Assembly (NCBI RefSeq): GCF_026283945.1
Contig: NZ_JAPDPC010000001.1
Span: 992,001 to 1,056,000, forward strand
Length of the DNA: 64,000 bases
Direction of reading: 5' to 3'
Source: Dyella humicola
Lineage (GTDB): Bacteria; Pseudomonadota; Gammaproteobacteria; Xanthomonadales; Rhodanobacteraceae
The first letter of the stretch is position 1. Each line of letters starts with the position of its first letter. The notes beneath the pieces were generated by a model. It was not told where the DNA came from and made no database searches. It was given only the letters and a program-made list of their open reading frames with translations. A program made the position numbers and the translations under genes. Shown here piece by piece: positions 54,801-63,710 of the stretch.

Positions 54801-57800
54801 CAGGTCATGGGACAGTTCGATGCGCCGTCGCCGCAGCTGCCGAATATCGATGCACTGATCCAACGCATTGCGGAGTTGCGTGATAGCCAACCGGAACCTC
54901 AGGTGGCTCACGTGCTGTTTGAGCCGCATGCGGACGATCTCGTCGAAACGGACGGGCCGACCAACGATGCCGAGCGGGAAGACCTGCTCGCCGCGTCGCT
55001 GGACGAGGCGCTGTCTGGTGTGTCGGGAACGCCGGGTCACGCCCATCCCGTCGCTGCGGATGAGCCCTCGGGCGATGCGTATGCCGACGAATTGATGGCC
55101 GCCCTGGGCGAGTTCGATCTCGACGCGCATCTGCCCGTCGCCGGGCACGCGACACCTTCGGCGGAAGCCACCTCTGATGCGGCGTCCCTCGTCAGCGCCG
55201 ACGAGGAGGATTTCGCCAAGGCCTACGCGGATCTGCTGGATGAGGCTGATGCTGAAGAGGCACTGAGCCTCGACAAGGCCGCCGACGAACACGTCACGCT
55301 GACTTCGGCTGACGAGATGGCGCTGGCGTTCGAGCTCGATGACGCGCCCGTTGTCGCTTCCACGATCGAGATGGACGAACAGGTTGGTCTCGACGATGCC
55401 GTGGCCGCCGAAGACGGTGCACCGGTGGACGACGTCGTTGCGCATGTGGTCGCGCCGGAAATCGTCGACGAAACGCCGGTCGAATCCATTGAGGCGTCGG
55501 TCGAAGCCATCGAGACGCAGGCGATCATTGCTTCACCGGCGGACGAGCAGGAACGCCTCGCTGAGGAAGAGCTTCTCCAAAGCACGCCGGCGGAGGAGCA
55601 CGAAGCCTCGCACGATAACGAGCTCATACCCAGCCAGATCGATCCCGACCTGCTGGAAATCTTCATTGAGGAAGCGCGCGAGCTACTCGATCATTCGGAC
55701 GGGGTACTCGCCGAGTGGCGCGCCGAGCCAAGCGCGATCGAGCACGTGGCCGAGCTGCAGCGCGACCTGCACACTCTCAAGGGCGGTGCGCGTATTGCCG
55801 GACTGGTGCCGGTGGGCGATCTCACCCACGCCATCGAAACGGCGCTGGAGAAACCGCTGCACGCCGAGTCGGCCCATATCGGCGACCTGATCGCCGCGTT
55901 GGAAGCGGGCTTCGACCAGCTGCATCAAATGGTCCAGCGCGTTTCGCAGGGACATGCGGTCGCCTACCCGCAAGCCATGATCGATCGTTTCGTGGCCATG
56001 TCTGGCGGCGCGCCGAGCGAGGTCGTGACGGCCGAGGCGGTCGCCATCGAGCCAGCAGCCGTCGAGCAGACGACCGCGACGGTGTTGCCATTCCCCGATC
56101 GCACCAAGCTGCCCGAGCTGCTGCCCGAAGAGCACGAAGAGACTGCCAGTGCGCCGCAGGAACAGATCCGCGTTCGCGCCGAACTGCTCGATACGCTGGT
56201 AAACCACGCTGGCGAGGTGGCGATCTACCGTTCGCGCCTGGAACAGCAGGTGGCGGGCTATCGCTTCAACCTGGTGGAGCTCGATCAGACGGTGCAGCGC
56301 CTGCGCAGCCAGCTGCGTATGCTTGAGATCGAAACGGAAGCGCAGATCATCGCGCGTTTCCAACGCGAGCACCGCGAAGGCGGCTTGTCGGTCTTCGATC
56401 CGCTCGAACTCGATCGTTTCTCGCAGTTGCAGCAGTATTCGCGCGCACTGGCCGAGTCGGTCTCTGACCTTGTTTCCATTCAGGGCATGCTCGACGACCT
56501 GACGCGTCAGGCCGAGACGCTGTTGATCCAGCAGTCGCGGGTCAGCTCCGAGCTGCAGGACGGCTTGCTGCGCACGCGCATGCTGCCATTCGACACGATG
56601 GTGCCCAACCTCCGCCGCACGCTGCGTCAGGCCGCACAGGAAGAGGGCAAGAGCGCGCAGCTCTATGTGGAGGGCGCCCATGGCGAAATGGATCGCAACC
56701 TGCTCGACCGCATCAAGGCGCCGTTCGAGCATATGTTGCGCAACGCCGTAGCCCATGGCATTGAATCGCCGGCCGAACGACGCAAGGCGGGCAAGCCGGC
56801 CGAAGGTGCGGTGCGCATCCGCGTGGCGCGTGAGGCGACCGAAGTCGTCGTGCGCGTCAGCGACGACGGCCGCGGCCTGAATCGCGACGCGATTCGCAAG
56901 CGCGGCATCGAGCGTGGTCTGGTGCGTGCCGACGCCAAGCTCAGTGACGATCAGCTGCTTGCGCTTATCACGCAGCCTGGCTTCTCCACCGCAAGCAAGG
57001 TCACCCAGCTGGCCGGCCGCGGCGTGGGCATGGACGTGGTGGCGAACGAGATCAAGCAGCTCGGCGGTTCGCTCTCCATCGAATCGAAGGCGGGCGAAGG
57101 CTCCACCTTCGTGCTGCGCCTTCCGTTCACCCTGGCCGTCACGCAAGCCATCCTGGTGCGCATTGGCGAATCCAACTTCGCCATTCCGATGACCTCGGTG
57201 CAGGGCGTGGCACGCATCACCCCCGCCGAACTCTCGGAGCGTCTGGCTGATGCAGAGCCGTCATTCCCGTATGCGGGAGACGAGTACAGCATCCACGATC
57301 TGTCCGAACTGCTTGGCATCGTGAGCGGTTACACCGGTGACGAAGAGCAGTTGCCGTTGTTGTTGACCCGCTCCGGTGACCTGCGCGCCGCCATTCGCAT
57401 CGATGCCGTGATCGGTTCGCGCGAAATCGTGGTGAAGTCGGTGGGCCCGCAAATCAGCTCGGTCCCCGGCATCCTCGGCGCGACCATTATGGGCGACGGT
57501 TCGGTGTTGATCATTCTTGATCTCGCACCGCTGGTCCGCCATGGGGTGGCACGCCGTCAGCAGCGCCTGGAAGAGGGGCTCAGCGCGGTACAGGCGCCGG
57601 TGGTGGAAGAGGTTCGCGTACGTCCGCTGGTGATGGTGGTGGATGACTCCATCACCATGCGCAAGGTCACCAGTCGCGTGCTGGAGCGTCACGAATACGA
57701 AGTCAGCACGGCCAAGGACGGTGTCGACGCCATCGAACGGCTGCATGAGCGTGTGCCGGACCTGATGCTGCTCGACATCGAGATGCCGCGCATGGACGGT

Positions 57801-58010
57801 TACGAGCTGGCCACGCACATGAAGGCCGATCCGCGTTTCCGCGATGTGCCGATCATCATGATCACCTCGCGTACTGGCGACAAACACCGCCAGCGCGCCT
57901 TCGACATTGGCGTGGATCGTTACCTCGGCAAGCCGTATCAAGAGGCTGAACTGCTGATGCAGATTGGCGAAGTTCTCGAGCAGCGGACTACGGAGTCGTT
58001 CAATGGCTGA
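51897..58010 (+). CDS. chpA: Hybrid chemotaxis histidine kinase ChpA
   Basis: A 2037-residue CheA-type kinase. The N-terminal 600 residues are FimL-like. Four phosphotransfer (Hpt) histidines are recognisable: H51 (H-Q-V-Q-G, atypical), H732 (H-T-L-K-G), H917 (H-T-L-H-G) and H1292 (H-T-L-K-G). An acidic linker (about 1000-1280), a dimerisation helix, an ATPase domain with D-D-G-R-G-L and G-R-G-V-G-M-D, a CheW domain (about 1745-1885) and a receiver (about 1912-2030, D-I-E-M-P) follow. P. aeruginosa ChpA is longer and has eight transfer domains. The ATG at 51897 has GAGGGG upstream. chpB overlaps its end by eight bases. Confidence 0.95.
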   Translation: MRLQDHIDFTTLQWVKPELDETLALAREALESYVDNPGDRAAMRSCADSLHQVQGTLRMVELYGAAMVAEEMETLTISLLEDHVADREDAYAALMRGLMQLPDYLERLSGGHRDVPVVLLPLLNDLRSSRGQQALHESALFTPNLDVVLPHQAPAPAHDIAAERQRSEVAALRLRFQQQLLTWFRGQGNEQQLTGMIQTLDAITARCHSVPGRRLWWIAAGVLEGVQQGVLKNHASEVRQLIGKVDRSIRQLVEHGEISLRGGDSDELARKLLYVTGQVKPGSPRMELLRQTYSLDALLPEASEVEHARGSMSGHNRALLDSVARALKDDLLRVKEALDLFLRQTDADPAQLASQTEVLDRVGDTLGMLALAVPRRVVNEQRRVLDEIANRVRTPDEELLLDVAGALLYVEASLDDHIESLGAEEESAPEGATAMLPRSEARHILATLMHEATANTGKVKEAIVAYVESGWQSRQLADVGPLMEEVAGAMRMLSAPRPAELAEGIGRFVGNELLADRRVPSTAQMDHLADALAALEYYLEAAREHRGGLEHILDVAEHSLGTLGYWPPPAARAAVLDDMDEAPEQVAKAADAALAAALANQPELSETVSLAHGDDLSGLIIGHSETPQPLEHEITGMRLADTEHLGPQEAVQGGDDEWIEIEEEIFEQVPVARASQAEAGFQASTAGIDDDIRDIFLEEMQEEIDSLHAARQTWLADTAQLDALTPIRRSFHTLKGSGRLVGATMLGEFAWKVENMLNRVLDHSIPANEGVQEVVSGAIDALPQLRIALLGEGAPTAPINAIMEIAERLAAGQQDARIADIAPAAMESVRRVVHRRVPRVDVAAIPTASLADVEAATSSPVEHFADAIEAPVMPPIDPVLLEILRSEVAQYLASIRTTINRVDGELRVDDGLLRAVHTLHGAIAMVDIPLLTQLLSPLESLLKRLRAAGRPLSAEGVHLLGQSADAVDQVMGQFDAPSPQLPNIDALIQRIAELRDSQPEPQVAHVLFEPHADDLVETDGPTNDAEREDLLAASLDEALSGVSGTPGHAHPVAADEPSGDAYADELMAALGEFDLDAHLPVAGHATPSAEATSDAASLVSADEEDFAKAYADLLDEADAEEALSLDKAADEHVTLTSADEMALAFELDDAPVVASTIEMDEQVGLDDAVAAEDGAPVDDVVAHVVAPEIVDETPVESIEASVEAIETQAIIASPADEQERLAEEELLQSTPAEEHEASHDNELIPSQIDPDLLEIFIEEARELLDHSDGVLAEWRAEPSAIEHVAELQRDLHTLKGGARIAGLVPVGDLTHAIETALEKPLHAESAHIGDLIAALEAGFDQLHQMVQRVSQGHAVAYPQAMIDRFVAMSGGAPSEVVTAEAVAIEPAAVEQTTATVLPFPDRTKLPELLPEEHEETASAPQEQIRVRAELLDTLVNHAGEVAIYRSRLEQQVAGYRFNLVELDQTVQRLRSQLRMLEIETEAQIIARFQREHREGGLSVFDPLELDRFSQLQQYSRALAESVSDLVSIQGMLDDLTRQAETLLIQQSRVSSELQDGLLRTRMLPFDTMVPNLRRTLRQAAQEEGKSAQLYVEGAHGEMDRNLLDRIKAPFEHMLRNAVAHGIESPAERRKAGKPAEGAVRIRVAREATEVVVRVSDDGRGLNRDAIRKRGIERGLVRADAKLSDDQLLALITQPGFSTASKVTQLAGRGVGMDVVANEIKQLGGSLSIESKAGEGSTFVLRLPFTLAVTQAILVRIGESNFAIPMTSVQGVARITPAELSERLADAEPSFPYAGDEYSIHDLSELLGIVSGYTGDEEQLPLLLTRSGDLRAAIRIDAVIGSREIVVKSVGPQISSVPGILGATIMGDGSVLIILDLAPLVRHGVARRQQRLEEGLSAVQAPVVEEVRVRPLVMVVDDSITMRKVTSRVLERHEYEVSTAKDGVDAIERLHERVPDLMLLDIEMPRMDGYELATHMKADPRFRDVPIIMITSRTGDKHRQRAFDIGVDRYLGKPYQEAELLMQIGEVLEQRTTESFNG

Positions 58011-59703
58011 ATCGGCCACCGCAGTCGCCTTGCTGTTCGATGACCGGGAACTGGGCAGTCAGTTGCGCGATGCGCTGCATGAGCGTGGAGCCCGGATCGT
58101 CCACGAGGGGGCGCTTTCCACCCTCAGTCGCGCGATGCTGGAGGACACCGGTGCCGAAGTCCTGGTCGTGAATCTGGATGACGATGCCGAGCACGACCTC
58201 GATCGGCTTTATGACGTGATCGACGGCGATCGGCCGCGGGTCGTGTTCAACGATGCGCAGGCCAGTCGCCAGCTGGATGGATGGGATCGCGCCCGTTGGG
58301 CCCGCCATCTTGCCGTGAAGGTCTTGGCGCAGGGCGATCTCGACCCGCCGCGTCCACAGCATGCGCCGGTCGTACTCGCCGTGGCGGAAAGTACCTACGT
58401 GGCAGCGAGCGACGAGGCCCAGGCGGTCGAGCTCGGTGCACCCGAGGCGACGCCCATGCCCTCCGCGGCCGATTCCGCGGACGCGCCCGGCGACACGGCT
58501 TCGCCGGTTTATTCCCATGAACCCGTGGCGATGGCGAGTAGCAATGCGGCCGCCGTGTCCGAGACGCTGGCGGCCGAGCTCGAGGCGTTGCTGGCGGCCG
58601 ACGATGGAATGTCCGAGGCCGATGATTTTGGCGCAGGCCTGAAATTCACTGCGGAGGATGATCTGCCCCCGCTGCATGATGGGCATTTCGGCGTAGACGC
58701 CTTGATGACGCAAGGCCCGGCACCGGTCGAGTCTGAGCCGGTGGCAAGAGAGGCCGCTGTCGTGGCGATGCCGTCTTTCCAGCTCGATCATTTGACGCTC
58801 GCACCGCTGGACGAATCGTTTGTTTCGCCGGTGGTTGCGGTGACGGTCGCCGCCGCCGATACAGCCCACGAATCGCTCATGACGGCGGCGTCGAGTTGGG
58901 CGTTGGTCGAGGATGTGCCACTGACCGAGCAGGCACCTGCCCAGCTGTCGGAATTTGGTATCGAGAAGCTCAGCGCTGCTGATTTCCTCGCGCCGGAAGG
59001 GGGCAGTCAAGAAGAGTCGGCCATGGAGCTTGGCTTGAGTCTTGAACTGGTCTCGATCGAAGAGGCCATTGCTCCCAAGGCTTATGAGGGCGGGCATGAA
59101 ATGCTGCTCTCCGACCTCGATACGGCTATTGGGCGCATGCTGGTGCTTGGCGCGGCATCCGATAGTACCGAAGCCGTGTGCACGTTCCTGTCGCTGCTGC
59201 CGCCCGATTTGCGCATGACCGTGCTGCACGTCCAGCATCTGGATGGCACGTCGGCGGACGACCAGGTTCAGCTGTTGGCCCAGCGCAGTAGTTTGCCCGT
59301 GCGTATGGCGGCCCATGGTGCACGTGCCCGCACGGGCGAAGTGTTGGTCGTACCTGCGGACCAGCAGGCTCGTGTGTATCGCGACGGTCGCATCGAGCTG
59401 CAGCCACTGGGCGCACAAGCCGTGCAGAGCTCCTTGATCGATGCCAGCTTCACCATGGTGGCCAATGTGTTTGGCCGCAGTGCGCAAGCGATTGTATTTG
59501 CCGGCCAGGCGAATGATGCCGTGGGCGGCTGTCAGGCCATTCATGACCGTGGTGGTCAGGTGTGGGTGGAAGCGTCATCCGAAGGGCATTTCGCCGATAT
59601 GGTGCACGGCATCGAAGCCGAGCGCCTTAACAGCTATTCCGGCACGTCCGCTGACTTGGCGGCGCGTCTGATCGAGGAGATGTCCATGGAGAGCCGGCGA
59701 TGA
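58003..59703 (+). CDS. chpB: CheB-like protein ChpB with degenerate active site
   Basis: A 566-residue protein. Residues 1-105 form a receiver-like domain lacking a clear phospho-aspartate triad; a long acidic linker follows, and a CheB methylesterase domain lies at about 375-555. In that domain CheB's I-G-A-S-T-G-G-T-E reads L-G-A-A-S-D-S-T-E, so the catalytic serine position is Ala385. The histidine (H412 in V-Q-H-L) and aspartate (D505 in A-N-D-A) remain. Demethylation of PilJ is therefore doubtful, which fits the missing pilK. It overlaps chpA (8 bases) and chpC (4 bases), so it is tightly coupled and evidently retained. Confidence 0.85.
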   Translation: MAESATAVALLFDDRELGSQLRDALHERGARIVHEGALSTLSRAMLEDTGAEVLVVNLDDDAEHDLDRLYDVIDGDRPRVVFNDAQASRQLDGWDRARWARHLAVKVLAQGDLDPPRPQHAPVVLAVAESTYVAASDEAQAVELGAPEATPMPSAADSADAPGDTASPVYSHEPVAMASSNAAAVSETLAAELEALLAADDGMSEADDFGAGLKFTAEDDLPPLHDGHFGVDALMTQGPAPVESEPVAREAAVVAMPSFQLDHLTLAPLDESFVSPVVAVTVAAADTAHESLMTAASSWALVEDVPLTEQAPAQLSEFGIEKLSAADFLAPEGGSQEESAMELGLSLELVSIEEAIAPKAYEGGHEMLLSDLDTAIGRMLVLGAASDSTEAVCTFLSLLPPDLRMTVLHVQHLDGTSADDQVQLLAQRSSLPVRMAAHGARARTGEVLVVPADQQARVYRDGRIELQPLGAQAVQSSLIDASFTMVANVFGRSAQAIVFAGQANDAVGGCQAIHDRGGQVWVEASSEGHFADMVHGIEAERLNSYSGTSADLAARLIEEMSMESRR

Positions 59704-60176
59704 GTGAGCTACCGCTACCTCGCGAAATCCGTTGTGTGCTGGTGCCTGTTGGTAACCTGCGTCTGCTGTTGCCCAATGCCACCGTGGCCGAAGTCATCAC
59801 CTTGCCTGCTGCCGAGCCGGTCGAAGGTGCGCCGCCCTGGTTGCTGGGTCGCATTGCGTGGCGTGGCTGGCGCGTGCCGCTGCTGTCATTCACCAAGCTC
59901 GCTGGAGTGAGCGAGGGCGATAGCGAACAGGCCGTGCGCGTGGCCGTGCTGAAGGCCCTGGGCGGTCATGCCGACCTGCCGTTCTTAGCGGTCATCACGC
60001 AGGGCTTTCCGCGCCTGACGACGCTCAATGCCGAGCTGATCATCCCCACGCACGATGGCGCGCCGTTGCCGCCCGGTGTGCGGGCGCAGGTGCTGGTTCG
60101 TGACGACGTGGCCGTCATCCCCGATCTGGAAGGCATCGAAGCCGAACTGATCGATCTGCTCGCGTTGGCGAGCTGA
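59700..60176 (+). CDS. chpC: CheW-like protein ChpC
   Basis: A 158-residue CheW-domain adaptor, the last gene of the Pil-Chp operon. The segments L-L-L-P-N-A-T-V-A-E-V and G-R-I-A-W-R-G-W-R-V-P-L-L-S-F match the family. In Pseudomonas ChpC is a second coupling protein, possibly linking other receptors to ChpA. Its ATG overlaps the chpB stop (ATGA). It converges with rsmE 22 bases away. Confidence 0.9.
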   Translation: MSELPLPREIRCVLVPVGNLRLLLPNATVAEVITLPAAEPVEGAPPWLLGRIAWRGWRVPLLSFTKLAGVSEGDSEQAVRVAVLKALGGHADLPFLAVITQGFPRLTTLNAELIIPTHDGAPLPPGVRAQVLVRDDVAVIPDLEGIEAELIDLLALAS

Positions 60177-60198
60177 AACTTGACCGTTGCGCGGCGGC

Positions 60199-60933
60199 TC
60201 AAAGGTCGCCGTGCAGTGCCTGCAAAGCTGCCAGGGCGGCGAGTCCGGCCGTCTCCGTGCGCAGGATGCGCGGTCCCAGGCGCAGGCCATGGAAGCCCGC
60301 CTCGGTAAGCGACACGATGTCGCGACTGCCCAAGCCACCTTCCGGTCCCACCACGAGTACGCCCCCGGCCGACGTGAAGCGGAGTGCGCCCGCCTGCTGT
60401 GTACCCTCGGGAAGCAGGGCAAGCTGCAGCGCGCCATCGTTGCGCAGTCCTCGCAGCCAAGTGTCGAGCGCAATGGCGGGCGCCACCTCAGGCACACGGG
60501 CGCGCCCTGATTGTTCGCAGGCGCTGGCGGCCACGGCCCGCCAATGAGCCAGACGCTTTTCCGCGCGGGCCGCGTCCAGCTTCACCTCCGAGCGTTCGGT
60601 CAGCAGCGGTACGATGCGGGCAACCCCCAGTTCCGTGGCCTTCTGCACGATCAGGTCCATCTTCTCGCCGCGGGCGACGCCCTGCGCCAGGGTCAGCCGT
60701 AGCGGGGACTCGTTGTCCAGGGCACGCGACGACTGGATCTGGGCAATCACTTCGCGCTTGCCGACGGTCAGAATGATCGAGGGGTAGTCGCTGCCGTCGC
60801 CGTTGAACAGCGTGATCGTGTCGCCAGCGACCAGTCTCAGCACGCGCGCAACATGTTCTCCGGCCTGCTCCGGCAGGGCCAGTTCGCGGCCCACGGTCAA
60901 CGGTTGATCGACATGTATGCGAATAGTGCGCAT
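60199..60933 (-). CDS. rsmE: 16S rRNA (uracil1498-N3)-methyltransferase RsmE
   Basis: A 244-residue SPOUT methyltransferase modifying U1498 in 16S rRNA. An N-terminal PUA-like domain begins MRTIRIHV and includes H-V-A-R-V-L-R. The catalytic domain has the A-R-G-E-K-M-D-L-I-V-Q-K-A-T-E-L-G-V motif and the SAM knot V-G-P-E-G-G-L with L-G-P-R-I-L-R-T-E-T-A. The start at 60933 follows the family; an ATG 11 codons upstream is less likely. It is a single gene. Confidence 0.94.
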   Translation of the reverse strand: MRTIRIHVDQPLTVGRELALPEQAGEHVARVLRLVAGDTITLFNGDGSDYPSIILTVGKREVIAQIQSSRALDNESPLRLTLAQGVARGEKMDLIVQKATELGVARIVPLLTERSEVKLDAARAEKRLAHWRAVAASACEQSGRARVPEVAPAIALDTWLRGLRNDGALQLALLPEGTQQAGALRFTSAGGVLVVGPEGGLGSRDIVSLTEAGFHGLRLGPRILRTETAGLAALAALQALHGDL

Positions 60934-61105
60934 GAAACGTTTTGGGTAGGAGGAAGTCGCCAGCATAACGGACGAGGGACCGACTCAAGCGCCCTGCCAG
61001 GCGAAACCTGAACGGGTGCGAGGCGCTGGTGGCGCGGCCTTGTGTGGCTCGCCACGCAGGCGCAGCATGTAACTGATCGTCCTTACCTTTAAGGAGGTGG
61101 AGACC

Positions 61106-61474
61106 ATGTTCAGAACCACCCATGCTCATATCAACCATGTCCTGATGGCCTCGCTCGTTGCCCTGGGAGCCGCAACGGCGGCTCACGCACAGGACACGGC
61201 GTCACAGGCTTCCACCGCTGCCTCCATGCAGAGTGTTGCCGACGCACAAGGCAGTGCAGCCACCCCGGCTGCCGCGCAACGACCGATACTCAAACCGGGT
61301 GACCGCAATTGCCTACAGACCACGGGCAGCCTGATTCCGGCCAAGCCCGGGACTTGCCTCACTTCGGCAGTGGGCCGCAGTTACAGCCAGGACGATATCT
61401 ACCGTACCGGCCAGCCCAACTTGGGGCCGGCGCTGCAGATGCTCGACCCGAGTATCACGGTGCGAGGCCACTGA
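61106..61474 (+). CDS. Small exported protein, unknown function
   Basis: A 122-residue protein with a signal peptide ending A-H-A (about residue 25), an Ala/Ser/Gln-rich stretch, and a conserved-looking end with a cysteine pair (N-C-L and T-C-L, about 17 residues apart) that could form a disulfide. An S-Y-S-Q-D-D-I-Y-R-T-G-Q segment follows. The start at 61106 has a perfect AAGGAGG. No family is recognised. It converges with bioA and stands alone, probably a periplasmic or secreted protein. Confidence 0.75.
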   Translation: MFRTTHAHINHVLMASLVALGAATAAHAQDTASQASTAASMQSVADAQGSAATPAAAQRPILKPGDRNCLQTTGSLIPAKPGTCLTSAVGRSYSQDDIYRTGQPNLGPALQMLDPSITVRGH

Positions 61475-61500
61475 CGTGGGCCAACGCCGTGGCCAGGCGA

Positions 61501-62862
61501 TTAGCCCGCCACGGCGACATCGATGCCGCGCATCGCGACGTCGACCAGAAGGTCCATCTCCTGCGTGGTGACGACGTAGGGAGGCATGAAGTAGATGACG
61601 TCACCGAGCGGGCGCAGCAAGGCGCCGTGCTCCAAACCGTGCAGATACACGCGCAAACCGCGTCGTTCGCCGGGCGGGAAGGGGCGTCGCTTGGTTTTAT
61701 CCGCCACCAGTTCGACGGCGGCGATCATGCCAGTCTGGCGCACATCTGCCACGTGCGCGTGGTCCCTCAACGGCGCCAGCCTTGCGGCAAGGTGGGCCGC
61801 AAGTGCGCGGTTGCGTTCCAGCACCGGCTCGTCGCGGAAGATGTTCAGGGTTTCCAGCGCCACGCGGCAGGCCAGCGGGTTGCCGGTATAGCTGTGTGAA
61901 TGCAGGAAGGCCTTGCCGGCGCTGTATTCGGCGTAGAACGCTTCATAGACCTGTGAAGTGGTGAGCACTGCCGACAGCGGCAGGAAGCCACCCGTGAGCC
62001 CCTTGGACAGGCACATGAAATCAGGCGTTACCTGCGCCTGCTCGCAGGCGAACAGGGTGCCGGTGCGACCGAAGCCGACGGCAATTTCGTCCGCGATGAA
62101 ATGCACTTTGAACTCGTCGCAGAGCGCACGCAGGCCGGTCAGGTAGTCCGGGTGATACATGCGCATGCCGCCCGCGCATTGCACCAGCGGTTCGACGATG
62201 ACGGCGCAGACCTCGTGGGCATGCTGCTCCAGCACGCACCGCATGTCGCCGAGGCGCCGCTGGGCGACCTGTGCGGCGCTCTCACCGGGTTCGGCATCGT
62301 AGGTATCGGGCGACGGGGCAAGGATGGGCGTAAGCAGCAAGGGTGCATAGGTCTTGCGATACAGCGCCACATCGCTGATCGACAGCGCACCCAGCGTTTC
62401 TCCGTGATAGCTCCCGGTCAGCGCGATAAAGCGCGTCTTCTCGCCATGCCCCTGATTGAGCCAATAGTGGAAGCTCATTTTCAGCGCTACTTCGATCGCT
62501 GCTGAGCCATTGTCGGCATAGAACACGCGCTCAAGACCCGGCGGGGTGACGCGCACCAGCGCTTCGGCCAGCGCCACCGCGGGCTCATGCGTGAAGCCGG
62601 CGAAGATCACGTGCTCCAGCGTGCGTGCCTGGTCGGCGAGAGCCGCGGCGAGCCGCGGGTTGGCGTGGCCAAAGATATTGGTCCACCACGAGCTGATGCC
62701 GTCCAGATAGCGGCGGCCGTCGGTGCCGATCAGCCAGGCGCCGTCACCGCGGGCGATGGGCACCATGGGCACCGTTTCGTGATCCTGCATCTGGGTACAG
62801 GGATGCCACAGGTGGCTCAGGTCACGGCGCACCAGGGCGTCGACAGCGGGGGAGGTGTTCAT
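61501..62862 (-). CDS. bioA: Adenosylmethionine-8-amino-7-oxononanoate aminotransferase
   Basis: A 453-residue PLP-dependent BioA, which makes 7,8-diaminopelargonate in biotin synthesis with SAM as amino donor. The H-L-W-H-P-C-T-Q-M start, S-W-W-T-N-I-F-G-H, S-Y-H-G-E-T-L-G, D-E-I-A-V-G-F-G-R-T-G and the PLP-lysine L-S-K-G-L-T-G-G are all diagnostic. The start at 62862 removes a 28-codon extension without family similarity. No other bio gene is adjacent. Confidence 0.96.
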   Translation of the reverse strand: MNTSPAVDALVRRDLSHLWHPCTQMQDHETVPMVPIARGDGAWLIGTDGRRYLDGISSWWTNIFGHANPRLAAALADQARTLEHVIFAGFTHEPAVALAEALVRVTPPGLERVFYADNGSAAIEVALKMSFHYWLNQGHGEKTRFIALTGSYHGETLGALSISDVALYRKTYAPLLLTPILAPSPDTYDAEPGESAAQVAQRRLGDMRCVLEQHAHEVCAVIVEPLVQCAGGMRMYHPDYLTGLRALCDEFKVHFIADEIAVGFGRTGTLFACEQAQVTPDFMCLSKGLTGGFLPLSAVLTTSQVYEAFYAEYSAGKAFLHSHSYTGNPLACRVALETLNIFRDEPVLERNRALAAHLAARLAPLRDHAHVADVRQTGMIAAVELVADKTKRRPFPPGERRGLRVYLHGLEHGALLRPLGDVIYFMPPYVVTTQEMDLLVDVAMRGIDVAVAG

Positions 62863-62924
62863 CCGGCTATGATCGGGGTTTGGAGCGTTCCTACTCAAGT
62901 CTTGCAAGCACTGCGGGAGTCGGT

Positions 62925-63710
62925 TTGAAGCGTTGGCGAGCTGCATTCATTGGCCTGTTGGCCGTGCTCTTGATCGGTTTTGGACTGCTGTGGTTCCTTC
63001 CCGCAAGCTGGGCCATGCCCTTGCTCGCTACCCGGCTACCCGGCGTTCGGCTGCAACAAGTGAGTGGTCTGCTATGGGACGGGCGGGCCGGCCAGGTGCT
63101 TTCCGCCAAGGGCGAGGACCTCGGTCGACTGGGCTGGCGACTGTCCCGGCGGGCCTTGCTGGGTGAGACCCGCTTACAGCTGAATCTTCACGGCACGCGG
63201 ATGGATTTTTCCGGACGCATGGAAGGGCAAAGCGTCGGCGAAGCGACCTGGATGGACGTCCATTTGCGCGCCGATATGGGGCTGCTCGGTCCGGCCATGA
63301 CGTTGCCGATGGGACAGCCGCGAGGCGTCGTTCGCCTCGCGGCAAGCCGCGTGCAGCTGCATGGCGGCTGGCCGCAGGAACTGGACGCCCAGGTGCGATG
63401 GGAAGAAGCCAGCTTGCTGACGCCACGTAACGGCAACATAGCGCTCGGCAATCTGCTGATCAGCGTGCAGGGCAGCGGTGGTGTGCTGGCTGGACACGTG
63501 CAGGACGATGGCAGCGGTCCACTGCGTATCGACGGCCAGTTTCAGCTCAGTCCGTTGGCCCGCCGCCTCTCGGCGACCGCTGCACCACGCGACCCGAATC
63601 CCGCACTGCAGCGGTGGCTGACCGGGCTGGGTCCAACCGATGGCAGTGGCCGGACGCATATCAATTACAGTGGCGGTCTCGCAGCCGCCATGCCAGAGGG
63701 GGCACGATGA
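62925..63710 (+). CDS. gspN: Type II secretion system protein N (GspN)
   Basis: A 261-residue bitopic inner-membrane protein. It has a basic N-terminus (K-R-W-R), one membrane helix (about 7-26) and a periplasmic domain with L-P-G-V-R-L-Q-Q-V-S-G-L-L-W-D-G-R-A, the hallmark of GspN. It belongs to the pseudopilus-secreton apparatus, yet no other gsp genes are visible. A TTG at 62925 with GGGAG upstream gives the family's usual start; a TTG at 62880 is the alternative. It overlaps the next gene by four bases (ATGA). Confidence 0.83.
   Translation: MKRWRAAFIGLLAVLLIGFGLLWFLPASWAMPLLATRLPGVRLQQVSGLLWDGRAGQVLSAKGEDLGRLGWRLSRRALLGETRLQLNLHGTRMDFSGRMEGQSVGEATWMDVHLRADMGLLGPAMTLPMGQPRGVVRLAASRVQLHGGWPQELDAQVRWEEASLLTPRNGNIALGNLLISVQGSGGVLAGHVQDDGSGPLRIDGQFQLSPLARRLSATAAPRDPNPALQRWLTGLGPTDGSGRTHINYSGGLAAAMPEGAR

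Noticed and set aside
51873-59544. Four long minus-strand frames (487-651 residues) opposite chpA and chpB
   Set aside because: They lie antisense to strongly motif-supported chemotaxis genes and carry no motifs of their own.
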